The notes under the pieces are model-generated. The model was not told the DNA's origin. It did not search any database and saw only the letters and a list, made by a program, of their open reading frames with translations. Source: Mycobacterium triplex (GTDB lineage: Bacteria > Actinomycetota > Actinomycetes > Mycobacteriales > Mycobacteriaceae). From it: a stretch of DNA of 64,000 bases. Below, piece after piece: positions 17,060-30,736 of this stretch. Location of the stretch: contig NZ_HG964446.1 of NCBI RefSeq assembly GCF_000689255.1, positions 325,330 through 389,329 of the forward strand. The letters run 5' to 3'. The first letter of the stretch is position 1. Every line of letters begins with the position of its first letter. Position numbers and translations under genes: made by a program.

Positions 17060-18529
17060 CTAAACCGCGACTGGCACACGCTTTTTCGTGAATCGCAGGC
17101 CCTCGTCGTTGACCTTGCCGCGACGGATCATGCGCATGTCGAACAGATAGTTCTGCTTGAGGCGCCACGGCGCGCGCGATCCCGACTTGGGCAGCAGGTG
17201 CACCGACCGCTGGAAGTAACCCGGGCTGAAGTCCATGAACGGCAGTTCCTTGACGTCCTCGCCGGGCTGCTGCGGCTCGACGTTGTCAAAGCCATTGGCG
17301 TCCATGTAGTTCAGCAGGCGGCACACGAATTCGGAGACCAGGTCGGCCTTCAGCGTCCAGGAAGCATTGGTGTAGCCGAAGGTGATGGCGAAGTTCGGCA
17401 CGCCGGAGAACATCAGGCCCTTGTAGGTCATCAACGACGTGAGGTCGAAGGTCTGGCCGTTGCGGGTGGGCTGCACGCCGCCCAGCAACTGCATGTTCAA
17501 ACCCGTTGCGGTGACGATGATGTCGGCCCGCAGCTCCTCGCCGGAGCTCAGCTTGATCCCGGTCTTGGTGAACCGGTCGATGGTGTCGGTGACCACGTCG
17601 GCCTTGCCGTGCCGGATGGCCCGGAAGAAGTCCCCGTCGGGGGCCAGGCACAGCCGCTGGTCCCACACGTTGTAGCTCGGCCCGAAGTGCTTCTCGACGT
17701 CGTAGCCCTTCGGCAGGCGGCGCTGCGCCATCGTCATCAGCAGGTTGCGCATGTAGGCGGGGCGCTTACGGGCCAGCTGGTACTGAAAGGTGCTGAAGAT
17801 GATGGCTTTCCAGCGATTCGCCAAGTGCGCCAGGCGGTCCGGCAGCAGTCGGTTGGCTCGCACCGCAAACGGGTCGACACCGGGCAGTGAGCCGATGTAG
17901 GTCGGCGAGCGCTGCAGCATCGTCACGTGGCCGGAGCCGGAATTCACCAGGGCGGGGATCAGCGTGATCGCGGTCGCACCCGACCCGATCACGACGATCT
18001 TCTTGCCCGCATAGTCGAGGTCCTCCGGCCAGTGCTGCGGATGGACGATGGTGCCCCCGAAGTCCTCGGAACCGGGGAAGGTCGGCGAATAGCCCTCGTC
18101 GTAGTTGTAGTAACCGGTGCAGGCCAACAAGAACGAGCAGGTGATCTCGCGCTGTTGACCGTCGCTCTCGACGGTCAGGGTCCAGTGGTTGTCGGCGTCG
18201 GACCAATCGGCGGCCACGACGCGCTGGCGGTAGCGGATGTGCTGCTCGATGCCATTCTCGACCGCGGCTTCCTTGATATAGGCCTTGATGTCGGCACCGT
18301 CGGCGATCGACTTCGCCGAGCGCCAGGGCTTGAACCGGAACCCGAGGGTGAACATGTCCGAGTCGGACCGGATGCCCGGGTATTTGAACAGGTCCCAGGT
18401 GCCGCCGAGGTCGTCGCGACGCTCCAGGATGGCGTAACTCTTGGTCGGGCAGCGGTCCTGCAGATGCCAGGCCGCGCTGACGCCGGAGATGCCGGCGCCC
18501 ACGATGATGACGTCCAGGTGCTCAGTCAT
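17060..18529 (-). CDS. ethA: Baeyer-Villiger monooxygenase EthA
   Basis: 489 residues, the same as M. tuberculosis EthA (Rv3854c). FAD- and NADPH-dependent: N-terminal dinucleotide motif GAGISGVS (residues 11-18), a second one GSGATA near residue 186, and between them the BVMO fingerprint FGGTIVHPQHWP. It oxygenates ketones and is the enzyme that activates ethionamide and other thioamide drugs in mycobacteria. Divergently transcribed from ethR over a 77-bp gap that contains the presumed operator. Confidence 0.95.
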   Translation of the reverse strand: MTEHLDVIIVGAGISGVSAAWHLQDRCPTKSYAILERRDDLGGTWDLFKYPGIRSDSDMFTLGFRFKPWRSAKSIADGADIKAYIKEAAVENGIEQHIRYRQRVVAADWSDADNHWTLTVESDGQQREITCSFLLACTGYYNYDEGYSPTFPGSEDFGGTIVHPQHWPEDLDYAGKKIVVIGSGATAITLIPALVNSGSGHVTMLQRSPTYIGSLPGVDPFAVRANRLLPDRLAHLANRWKAIIFSTFQYQLARKRPAYMRNLLMTMAQRRLPKGYDVEKHFGPSYNVWDQRLCLAPDGDFFRAIRHGKADVVTDTIDRFTKTGIKLSSGEELRADIIVTATGLNMQLLGGVQPTRNGQTFDLTSLMTYKGLMFSGVPNFAITFGYTNASWTLKADLVSEFVCRLLNYMDANGFDNVEPQQPGEDVKELPFMDFSPGYFQRSVHLLPKSGSRAPWRLKQNYLFDMRMIRRGKVNDEGLRFTKKRVPVAV

Positions 18530-18542
18530 GAGGCCCAGGCTA

Positions 18543-18577
18543 TCAACGCGGTGTCGAGGTAGTCAACGCACTGTCGA
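18543..18577. promoter_or_regulatory. Likely EthR operator between ethA and ethR
   Basis: The 77-bp divergent gap contains two 15-mers, TCAACGCGGTGTCGA (18543) and TCAACGCACTGTCGA (18563), differing by two bases and spaced at 20 bp (two helical turns), followed by a TCATCGACCGTGTG segment. EthR of M. tuberculosis binds this gap cooperatively as several dimers; the 20-bp periodicity here fits that mode. The site would repress ethA and ethR. Confidence 0.75.
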
Positions 18578-18606
18578 AATCATCGACCGTGTGTAAAGTA
18601 GCGGGC

Positions 18607-19248
18607 GTGACAACTGCCGGCCAGACTCGCGCCCTGCGCGGCCGTCGTGCCCTGCGTCCGTCGGGCGACGACCGTGAGCAGGCGATCCTCGCGACCGCCG
18701 AGCGGCTGCTCGAAGAGCGTTCACTCGCCGACATCTCGGTCGATGACCTGGCCAAAGGCGCCGGCATCTCGCGTCCGACCTTCTACTTCTATTTCAAGTC
18801 CAAAGAGGCGGTGCTGCTGTCGCTGCTCGAGCCGGTGATCGCGCGCGCCGACTCCGAATTCGACGGCGCGGTGCAGCGGCTTCCAACGGACCCGCGCCGG
18901 GTGTGGCGCAACGGCATCAAGGCGTTCTTCACCGCGTTCAGCACGCACCGCTCGGTGGCCCGCACCGCCACCGAGGCCCTGGCCACCAGCGCGGAGCTGC
19001 GCACGGTGTGGTCGGGATTCATGCAGAAATGGATCGACCAAACGGCCGCGATGATCACCGCCGAACGGGAACGTGGCGCCGCGCCGCACACCATCCCTGC
19101 CGCTGACCTGGCGACGTCACTGAACCAGATGAACGAGCGCACGATGATGGCCGCGCTGTCCGCCGAGACCCCGGCGGTGGAGGCCGAGCGGGTGGTCGAC
19201 ACCCTCACGCACGTCTGGCTCAGCAGCATCTACGGCGAATCGGGCTAG
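18607..19248 (+). CDS. ethR: TetR-family repressor EthR
   Basis: 213 residues. N-terminal TetR helix-turn-helix: EQAILATAERLLEERSLADISVDDLAKGAGISRPTFYFYF followed by KSKEAVLLSLL. The C-terminal domain is hydrophobic and binds ligands that release the protein from DNA; it keeps features of M. tuberculosis EthR (FMQKWIDQTAAMI, NQMNERTMMAAL, WLSSIYGE at the end). GTG at 18607 is the start used; ATG-like codons further upstream would enter the operator. It represses ethA. Confidence 0.94.
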   Translation: MTTAGQTRALRGRRALRPSGDDREQAILATAERLLEERSLADISVDDLAKGAGISRPTFYFYFKSKEAVLLSLLEPVIARADSEFDGAVQRLPTDPRRVWRNGIKAFFTAFSTHRSVARTATEALATSAELRTVWSGFMQKWIDQTAAMITAERERGAAPHTIPAADLATSLNQMNERTMMAALSAETPAVEAERVVDTLTHVWLSSIYGESG

Positions 19249-19277
19249 CTGTCACACCCGCGTGCGAACATCTGTTC

Positions 19278-20471
19278 GTGCGGTGTGATGCGTCCATCCT
19301 GCACGCGGACCTGGATTCGTTCTACGCGTCCGTGGAACAGCGCGACGATCCGACGCTGCGGGGTCGCCCGGTGATCGTGGGCGGCGGCGTCGTGCTGGCC
19401 GCCAGCTACGAGGCCAAGGCCTATGGCGTGCGCACGGCGATGGGCGGCCGCCAGGCCCGCCGCCTGTGCCCCGACGCCGTCGTGGTGCCGCCGCGGATGT
19501 CGGCCTATTCGCGGGCCAGCGACGCGGTCTTCGAGGTGTTCCGGGACGCCACTCCGATCGTGGAGCCGCTGTCGGTGGACGAGGCGTTCCTCGACGTGGG
19601 CGGCCTGCGCCGGGTGTCGGGCCCGCCGGTCCAGATCGCGGCACAACTGCGAGTCGACGTGCGCGACCGGGTCGGCCTGCCGATCACCGTCGGCGTCGCC
19701 CGCACCAAGTTCTTGGCCAAGGTCGCGAGCCAAGAGGCCAAGCCGGACGGGCTGTTGCTGGTGGCGCCCGATCAGGAGCTGGCGTTTCTGCGGCCGCTCC
19801 CGGTGCGGCGGTTGTGGGGCGTGGGCGCGGTGACCGCCGACAAGCTGCACGGCTACGGCATCACGACGGTGGCCGAGGTCGCCGAGCTCAGCGAGTCGAC
19901 ATTGGCCTCGCTGCTGGGCGTCGCCATGGGCCGTCAACTGTATGCGCTGTCGCGCAACATCGACCGGCGCCGGGTCGACACCGGCGTGCGCCGGCGCTCC
20001 GTGGGTGCCCAGCGGGCGTTGGGCCGGGCCGGAAATCGCATGTCCGCCAACGAGATCGACGCGGTGGTGGTCAACCTGATCGACCGCATCACCGCCCGGA
20101 TGCGCGCCGCCGGACGCACGGGCCGCACCGTGGTACTGCGGCTGCGGTTCGACGACTTCACCCGGGCGACCCGGTCCCGCACCTTGCCGTGGGCGACGTC
20201 GTCGACGCAGCCCATCCTGGCCGCCGCCCGGCAACTGGTCGCCTCGGCCGCACCCGCGATCGCCCAACGCGGGTTGACGTTGCTCGGTTTCGCGGTGTCG
20301 GGCATCGATCGCAGCGGAGCCCAGCAGCTGATGCTGCCGTTTGATTCCGAATCGCATGCGGTCGACGCCGCGGTCGACCAGGTGCGCCGGCGCTTCGGCA
20401 AATCCGCGCTCACCCGCGGGGTGTTGATCGGGCGCGATTCGGGTATAGAGATGCCACATCTCCCCGACTGA
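19278..20471 (+). CDS. dinB: Y-family DNA polymerase IV (DinB)
   Basis: 397 residues. Error-prone translesion polymerase: palm carboxylates in HADLDSFYASVEQ (Asp11) and SVDEAFLD (Asp/Glu), finger region, helix-hairpin-helix (LWGVGAVTADKLHGYG), little finger domain, and a clamp-binding peptide QQLMLPFD near residue 350. Tyr16 sits at the sugar steric-gate position (FY), so unlike DinB2 of M. smegmatis it should exclude ribonucleotides. GTG start at 19278, 29 bp after ethR. M. tuberculosis does not carry a polymerase at this point between ethR and the PHP gene, so this is a different local gene set. Confidence 0.93.
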   Translation: MRCDASILHADLDSFYASVEQRDDPTLRGRPVIVGGGVVLAASYEAKAYGVRTAMGGRQARRLCPDAVVVPPRMSAYSRASDAVFEVFRDATPIVEPLSVDEAFLDVGGLRRVSGPPVQIAAQLRVDVRDRVGLPITVGVARTKFLAKVASQEAKPDGLLLVAPDQELAFLRPLPVRRLWGVGAVTADKLHGYGITTVAEVAELSESTLASLLGVAMGRQLYALSRNIDRRRVDTGVRRRSVGAQRALGRAGNRMSANEIDAVVVNLIDRITARMRAAGRTGRTVVLRLRFDDFTRATRSRTLPWATSSTQPILAAARQLVASAAPAIAQRGLTLLGFAVSGIDRSGAQQLMLPFDSESHAVDAAVDQVRRRFGKSALTRGVLIGRDSGIEMPHLPD

Positions 20472-20547
20472 CGACTTCCTATTGCCCACCAATTGCCGCC
20501 CAGCCCATGCCATTTCGACCAACCCGGGAAGTGAGTAACCGAACACG

Positions 20548-21306
20548 ATGCCGCCGCCGGACACATCCCGCGGAAGCGGCCTGCCCCGCGAGGGTCTTCT
20601 GCTCGGCTACAGCGCGGTACTCGCGTTGTCCGCAGGCTTCGTCAACGCGGTAGCCCTGCTGATTCTGGCGTTGCCGGTCGGCAACCTCACCGCGATCACC
20701 ACCCAGCTGGGCATGAACACGGCCAATCCGTGGCTGTACGAAGGCCATGTGCTGGCCGCGATCTTGTTGGGCTTCCTGGCCGGCGCGACGATGGCCGGAG
20801 CGGTGCTGGCACCCACCGACGCCCATGCGGGCCCGCGCCATGCCGTCGTGCTGATCACCGAGGCGGCGCTGCTCGTGCTTGCCGCCGTCGGCGTGGAAGA
20901 GTCCTACGTCAAGGCCCAGATCGAAGCGCTCGGGGTCGAGCTGACCGCGGTCCAGGCGATGTTCGCGGCGGCCGCCCTCGGTCTGCAAAACGCGATGTCC
21001 TCGAGCTTTCGCGGGATGTCGATCCGCACGACTCACTTCACCGGGACCGTCACCGACCTCGGCCTGATGCTGGGCCGCAGCCGGCAAGACGGGATCCAGA
21101 AGTGGAAGGCCGCGATCCTGGTGACCACGCTGTTGTTGTTTCTCGGTGGAGGCATCGCCGGGATCGTGTTCGGTGTTCACCTGGGCGGATATTCGCTGCT
21201 GCTGCCGGCGGCTATCTGCGCGATCGTGGCCGGAGCCAACGTGTTGCACGGCCGCGCCACCAGCGACGAACCGGTTGCCGCGGCGGCCGAAGCGGCACGC
21301 GCGTAA
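20548..21306 (+). CDS. DUF1275 (YoaK-like) membrane protein
   Basis: 252 residues with about six TM helices. It has the family pattern: GFVNAVALL in the first helix, VGNLTAITTQLG after it, AAALGLQNAMSS in the middle and THFTGTVTDLG, then a GGGIAGIVFG helix. DUF1275/YoaK proteins are widespread and uncharacterised. Its start ATG at 20548 has a GGGAAGTGAG purine stretch upstream. It converges on the PHP gene. Confidence 0.87.
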   Translation: MPPPDTSRGSGLPREGLLLGYSAVLALSAGFVNAVALLILALPVGNLTAITTQLGMNTANPWLYEGHVLAAILLGFLAGATMAGAVLAPTDAHAGPRHAVVLITEAALLVLAAVGVEESYVKAQIEALGVELTAVQAMFAAAALGLQNAMSSSFRGMSIRTTHFTGTVTDLGLMLGRSRQDGIQKWKAAILVTTLLLFLGGGIAGIVFGVHLGGYSLLLPAAICAIVAGANVLHGRATSDEPVAAAAEAARA

Positions 21307-21310
21307 GCGC

Positions 21311-22318
21311 TCAGTTGGATCCCGTCCACGCCAGCAGCTTGTCGACCGGCCAGGTGTTGACGATCCGGTCGACCGGAACGCCGGCGTCCAGCGCGCGCTG
21401 AGCACCGTACCCCAGGAAGTCCAACTGGCCGGGGGCGTGGGCGTCGGTGTCGATGCTGAACACGCAGCCGATTTCCAACGCCAGGTTCAGCAGCCGGGTC
21501 GGCGGGTCGCGGCGTTCGGGACGGGAGTTGATCTCCACCGCGGTGCCGTGGTCCCGACAGGCGGTGAAGACCGTCTCGGCGTCGAACTTCGATTCCGGCC
21601 GGATGCCGCGGTTGCCGGCAACCAGCCGGCCGGTGCAATGGCCCAGGACATCGGCGTGCCCGTCGGACACCGCCCGGACCATCCGGCGGGTCATCGCCGC
21701 CGCGTCCATCGACAGTTTGGAGTGCACGCTGGCCACGACGACGTCGAGGCGTTCCAGCAGCTCGGGCTCCTGGTCCAGGCTGCCGTCCTCGAGGATGTCC
21801 ACCTCGATGCCGGTGAGGATGCGCATCGGCGCGAACTGGTCCCGCAGCCCCTCGATCACGTCGAGCTGCTTGCGCAGCCGCTCCGGTGAGAGCCCGTTGG
21901 CAATCGTCAGACGCGGCGAGTGATCGGTCAACGCGCAGTACTCGTGACCCAGTGCCGCCGCGGTGGCCATCATCTCCTCGATCGGGGCCGACCCGTCCGA
22001 CCAGTTCGAATGCAGATGCAGATCGCCGCGTAACGCACTGCGCACCTCGCCGCCACCGAGATCGGTTGCCTCAGAACGTAATTCGACCAGCGCATCGGGC
22101 TCCTGGCCGGCCCAGGCCTGGGCGATGACCTTGGCGGTCTTGGGTCCGATGCCCGGCAACGTCTGCCAACTGTTGGCCTGCCCATGGCGCTCGCGCTCGG
22201 CCTCGTCCAGAAGTTCGACGATGTCGGCGGCGTTGCGATACGCCATGACACGCTTGGGGTCCTGGCGGCTGCGGTCCTTGTAGTAGGCGATCTGCCGAAG
22301 AGCGGCTACCGGGTCCAT
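21311..22318 (-). CDS. PHP-domain phosphoesterase with HhH motif (Rv3856c-like)
   Basis: 335 residues. The N-terminal ~100 residues carry a helix-hairpin-helix (LPGIGPKTAKVIAQA) as in the polX-like beta-hairpin proteins; the rest is a PHP domain with its metal motifs: GDLHLHSNWSDG (motif I), ALTDHSPRL (II), the GIEVDIL segment, and DTDAHAPGQ near the C-terminus. Cytosolic metal-dependent phosphoesterase, likely acting on nucleic acid or a phospho-sugar. It is the architecture of the C-terminal half of PolX, without its polymerase domain. Start at ATG 22318 chosen since the upstream frame is low-complexity. Confidence 0.9.
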   Translation of the reverse strand: MDPVAALRQIAYYKDRSRQDPKRVMAYRNAADIVELLDEAERERHGQANSWQTLPGIGPKTAKVIAQAWAGQEPDALVELRSEATDLGGGEVRSALRGDLHLHSNWSDGSAPIEEMMATAAALGHEYCALTDHSPRLTIANGLSPERLRKQLDVIEGLRDQFAPMRILTGIEVDILEDGSLDQEPELLERLDVVVASVHSKLSMDAAAMTRRMVRAVSDGHADVLGHCTGRLVAGNRGIRPESKFDAETVFTACRDHGTAVEINSRPERRDPPTRLLNLALEIGCVFSIDTDAHAPGQLDFLGYGAQRALDAGVPVDRIVNTWPVDKLLAWTGSN

Positions 22319-22340
22319 GGCTCCAGTGTGCCCCGGCCGC

Positions 22341-22772
22341 TCAGCACAGCTGCCCGGCGATGAACCCGGCGAACACCACCCCGAAGCCGCCGATCTCACC
22401 GATGATCAGCATGGCCATCAGCACCCCGGTCCCCCGCACCGGGTTCTCGAATTGGTTGACGGTGTCGCGCCGCGCACCGTGTTCGATGTAGGCCGCGATC
22501 GCCGCGACGAAGAAGAACACGACGACCAGGGCCGCCGTCAGGTTGACCCACGTGGGCCAGGCGCTGAGTTCGACGAAGACCGCGAGCAGCATCGTCGCGA
22601 ACGAGTAGAGCAACGCCGCCCGGTGGGCGATGTCGACGTAGGGATGCGCCCGATGGTCCTCGGACGTCATGATCTGCCGGTACTTCCAGACGCCGAGAAC
22701 CAGTGCGAGCAAGAAGATCAGGCCGGCGCAGAGCAGCGTGATCCTGGTGTCGAGCCCGAGCGCGGTAGTCAT
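22341..22772 (-). CDS. Four-TM membrane protein, unknown function
   Basis: 143 residues with four hydrophobic helices: ITLLCAGLIFLLALVLGVW, AALLYSFATMLLAVFVEL, AALVVVFFFVAAIAAYI and GVLMAMLIIGEIGGFGVVFAGFIAG. A HPYVDIAHRAALLYSFA loop looks conserved. The ATG at 22772 is used; a GTG and other codons upstream are unlikely. Same strand as the PHP gene and only 22 bp from it, so probably co-transcribed. Position corresponds to Rv3857c. I do not recognise the family. Confidence 0.75.
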   Translation of the reverse strand: MTTALGLDTRITLLCAGLIFLLALVLGVWKYRQIMTSEDHRAHPYVDIAHRAALLYSFATMLLAVFVELSAWPTWVNLTAALVVVFFFVAAIAAYIEHGARRDTVNQFENPVRGTGVLMAMLIIGEIGGFGVVFAGFIAGQLC

Positions 22773-22823
22773 CGTCCGCACGAGTTTAGTTGCGCTTCAT
22801 AAATTTCGACTAGCGTTGATCTC

Positions 22824-23678
22824 ATGCGATTCGCGTTCAAAACCTCACCGCAAAACACCACCTGGGCCGGCATGCTTGCCGTCTGGCAGGCCGCCGATGA
22901 TATCGACGTGTTCGAGTCCGGGTGGACATTCGACCACTTCTACCCGATCTTTTCCGACAGCACCGGGCCGTGCCTGGAGGGCTGGACCACGCTGACCGCG
23001 CTGGCGCAGGCGACCAAACGGCTGCGGCTGGGCACGCTGGTGACCGGCATCCACTACCGCCACCCCGCGGTCCTGGCGAATATGGCGGCAGCCCTCGACG
23101 TCATCTCCAACGGGCGGCTCGAACTCGGCATCGGAGCCGGCTGGAACGAGGAGGAGTCCGGCGCCTACGGCATCGAGCTGGGCAGCATCCGGGAGCGGTT
23201 CGACCGGTTCGAGGAAGCGTGCCAGGTGCTGATCAGCCTGCTCAGCCAGCAGACCACCAACTTCGACGGCAAGTACTACCAGCTCAAAGACGCCCGCAAC
23301 GAACCCAAGGGACCGCAACAACCGCACCCGCCCATCTGCATCGGCGGCAGCGGGGAGAAGCGCACGCTGCCGCTCACCGCGCGCTACGCCCAGCACTGGA
23401 ACTTCGCCGGCGGGACGCCCGAAGAGTTCGCCCGCAAGCGCGACGTGCTCGCGGCGTGCTGCGCGGACATCGGACGCGACCCGAAGGAGATCACCCTGTC
23501 GGCCCACGTTCGCCTCGGCGATGACCTCGACTACGCACAGGTGATCGACACCGCGGCAGGCCTCGGCGCCGAGGGACTCGACCTGGGAATCGTGTACCTG
23601 CCCCCGCCGCACGACCCGGCCGTGCTGGAGCCGTTGGCCGAGGCGATCCGGGATTCGGGGCTGTTGTCGGGGAAATGA
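22824..23678 (+). CDS. LLM-class F420-dependent oxidoreductase
   Basis: 284 residues, a TIM-barrel luciferase-like protein. Features: FESGWTFDHFYPI (flavin/F420 pocket), TSLAQATKRLRLGTLVTGIHYRHPAVLANMAAALDVISNGRLELGIGAGWNEEE, the standard LLM block, and GSGEKRTLPLTARYA. In mycobacteria this subgroup generally uses deazaflavin F420; the substrate cannot be told. Starts 52 bp from the divergent four-TM gene. No signal peptide. Confidence 0.9.
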   Translation: MRFAFKTSPQNTTWAGMLAVWQAADDIDVFESGWTFDHFYPIFSDSTGPCLEGWTTLTALAQATKRLRLGTLVTGIHYRHPAVLANMAAALDVISNGRLELGIGAGWNEEESGAYGIELGSIRERFDRFEEACQVLISLLSQQTTNFDGKYYQLKDARNEPKGPQQPHPPICIGGSGEKRTLPLTARYAQHWNFAGGTPEEFARKRDVLAACCADIGRDPKEITLSAHVRLGDDLDYAQVIDTAAGLGAEGLDLGIVYLPPPHDPAVLEPLAEAIRDSGLLSGK

Positions 23679-24019
23679 CGGCTCCGTAACGCCGAGCAAA
23701 CTCGTCGTGGAACCGTAGCTGAAGCAATTAGGTTGTCAGACCCCGAAAAGCACTAGCTCCTCGGCGGTCACCAGACGCTCCTGCTTAGCGGGAAATTCAC
23801 GGCTTTTCACCGGGTGGCGAAACCATGACCAGGCCATTCGCCCCACCCGCGAACGAGGTACTGGGTTCACATGCACAGTGACCACTCCTGCGATCGATCT
23901 GCTCCATCGTGCCTCCGCTGTGACGAAGCGCACAAGTCATAATTAGACGCCCAGCGTCTGGCAAACTGTGGGAGACTCGCCGAACGAATATAGGCGTGTT
24001 TCTGGTGTGACTGATGTGA
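23679..24019. other. 341-bp intergenic region between LLM gene and gltD
   Basis: Convergent spacer. A 65-codon frame on the minus strand (23736-23933) is possible but has no ribosome site or recognised homology, so it is not called. No clear hairpin, repeat or RNA seen. Confidence 0.5.
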
Positions 24020-25478
24020 CTACTGAAGCGGGACGGCGGTCGGCTTGATGGGCGCGGGAAGCGCCGTTGACCCCATCAAATACCGGTCCACACCCGCCGC
24101 GGCGGCCCGGCCCTCGGCGATCGCCCAGACGATCAGCGACTGCCCCCGGCCCATGTCCCCGGCAACGAAAACGCCGGGCACCGAGGTCTCGTAATCGGCG
24201 CCGCGCGCGACGTTGCCGCGGTCGGTCAGCTTCACGTCGAGGTCGGTGAGCAGACCTTCCTTCTCCGGCCCGACGAAGCCCATCGCCAGCAGCACCAGAT
24301 CCGCCTCGAGCTCGAAGTCTGAGCCCTCCACCTTGACGAACTTGCCGTCCTGCATCGTCACTTCGTGAACCTTGAGCGCGGACACGTGCCCGTCGGTGCC
24401 GACGAACTGCTCGGTGTTCACCGAGAACACCCGCTCGCCGCCCTCTTCGTGCGCCGACGAGACGCGGTACATCAGCGGGTAGGTCGGCCACGGCGTGGAC
24501 TCGGCGCGCGCCTCCGGCGGCCGCGGCATGATCTCGAACTGGTGCACGCTGGCGGCACCCTGCCGGTGCGCGGTGCCCAGGCAGTCGGCGCCGGTGTCGC
24601 CGCCACCGATGATGACGACCTTCTTGCCCTTGGCGGTGATCGGCGGCTGCCCGTCGGGTCCCAGCACATCGTCGCCCTCCTGCACGCGGTTGCCCCACGG
24701 CAGGTATTCCATCGCCTGGTGGATGCCGTCCAATTCACGACCCGGAATCGGCAGATCACGCCAGGCGGTGGCACCACCGGCCAGCACCACCGCGTCGAAG
24801 TCGGCGAGCAGCTGCTGCGCGGTGATGTCGACTCCGACGTTGACACCGGCGCGGAATTCGGTTCCCTCCGCACGCATTTGGTCCAGTCGCCGGTCGAGGA
24901 CGCGCTTCTCCATCTTGAATTCCGGAATGCCGTAACGCAGCAGTCCGCCGATGCGATCGGCCCGTTCGAAGACGGTGACGGTGTGTCCCGCCCGGGTGAG
25001 CTGCTGGGCAGCGGCCAATCCGGCCGGGCCCGAACCGATTACGGCCACGGTCTTTCCGGTCAGCTTCGTCGGCGGCTTCGGCTCGACGAAACCCGCGTCG
25101 AAGGCGTGGTCGATGATCTCCAGCTCGATCTGCTTGATCGTCACCGGATCCTGGTTGATGCCCAGCACGCACGCCGGCTCGCACGGCGCCGGACACAGCC
25201 GGCCGGTGAAGTCGGGGAAGTTGTTGGTGGCGTGCAGCCGTTCGATCGCGTCGCGCCACCGGCCCCGGCGCACCAGGTCGTTCCACTCCGGGATCAAGTT
25301 GCCCAGCGGACAGCCGTTGTGGCAGAAGGGAATACCGCAGTCCATGCAACGGGTCGCCTGCTCGCGCAGGGTGTCGTCGTTGAACTCCTGGTAGACCTCG
25401 TTCCAGTCCTTCAACCGCAGCGGTACAGGCCGCCGTTGCGGCAGTTCCCGATGCGTGTACTTGAGGAAGCCAGTCGGA

Positions 25479-25486
<8 letters not shown>
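24020..25486 (-). CDS. gltD: Glutamate synthase small subunit
   Basis: 488 residues, NADPH-oxidising subunit of glutamate synthase (GOGAT), which makes two glutamates from glutamine and 2-oxoglutarate with the large subunit. N-terminal cysteine-rich region for two 4Fe-4S clusters ([17 protein letters not shown] at about residue 42, then a second CPAPCEPAC), FAD motif [13 protein letters not shown], and NADPH motif GGGDTGADC. It lies downstream of gltB and its ATG overlaps the gltB stop by eight bases, so it is translationally coupled. Orthologue of Rv3858c. Confidence 0.97.
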
Positions 25487-30074
<4,588 letters not shown>

Positions 30075-30736
30075 ATGCACCTGCCTCTTCACGATGAACT
30101 TGCTGCGCGGCCGTTTTCAGTGGCTCCGACGGGGCCGCGCCCAGGGTTGCGGGCTGACCCCTTCGGTCTTGTCGATAGGCTGTCTCCCAGGCGGAAAATG
30201 ATCCGATGAGAGAATCGTCCGTGCGGCGCTGAACGGTGGCGTGTACCCGGTCTCGACAAGTCGTAAAACGATATGACAAAAACCGCCTGACATGCCAACT
30301 TCGCCAAGTCTAACCCGGTAGGTAGCAGCGGCGTAAATTCGCTGAACGCGACGGGCGATAGCGCAGGAAATGCGGTTGGACCACCGGCAATCCACGCGTG
30401 AGCGCGCAGACCCGAAAGGGCCGGGCACCGGACCAAACCCGGGACTCGAGTTTGCTGTGACCCCAGCGTTGCGGCGCCTCCGGGATGACCGGCATCACAG
30501 TGTTCCCGCGCATCCGCGCCGCCGATCGCGATAAGGCGTGGCAGCCATGCCTCCCGTAGCCGTCGCCGGCGTGCGCGGCCGACGGCCCGGACGTCCCACC
30601 GGCACCCCGTTGGGGCCTAGCGAGTTTGCGCGATACTAGTTAGGACGAGTAGGGAGATACCGGGCCGATACTGGTCGGGTCCACCCCTGCGGCTGTCCCA
30701 GCGCGCGACGATCGATCGCCCGGCACCGAGGAGCCC
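30075..30736. other. 660-bp divergent intergenic region
   Basis: Space between gltB and the MinD-like gene. Small frames on both strands overlap one another and have skewed composition; none is called. The right end (30605-30660) has an AT-richer stretch with a GATACTAG-like -10 and is the likely promoter of the rightward gene; the gltB promoter is presumably near 30090-30300. No RNA or repeat recognised. Confidence 0.5.

Noticed and set aside
23736..23933. 65-codon minus-strand gene between the LLM gene and gltD
   Set aside because: No ribosome site, no recognised similarity, average-looking shadow composition.
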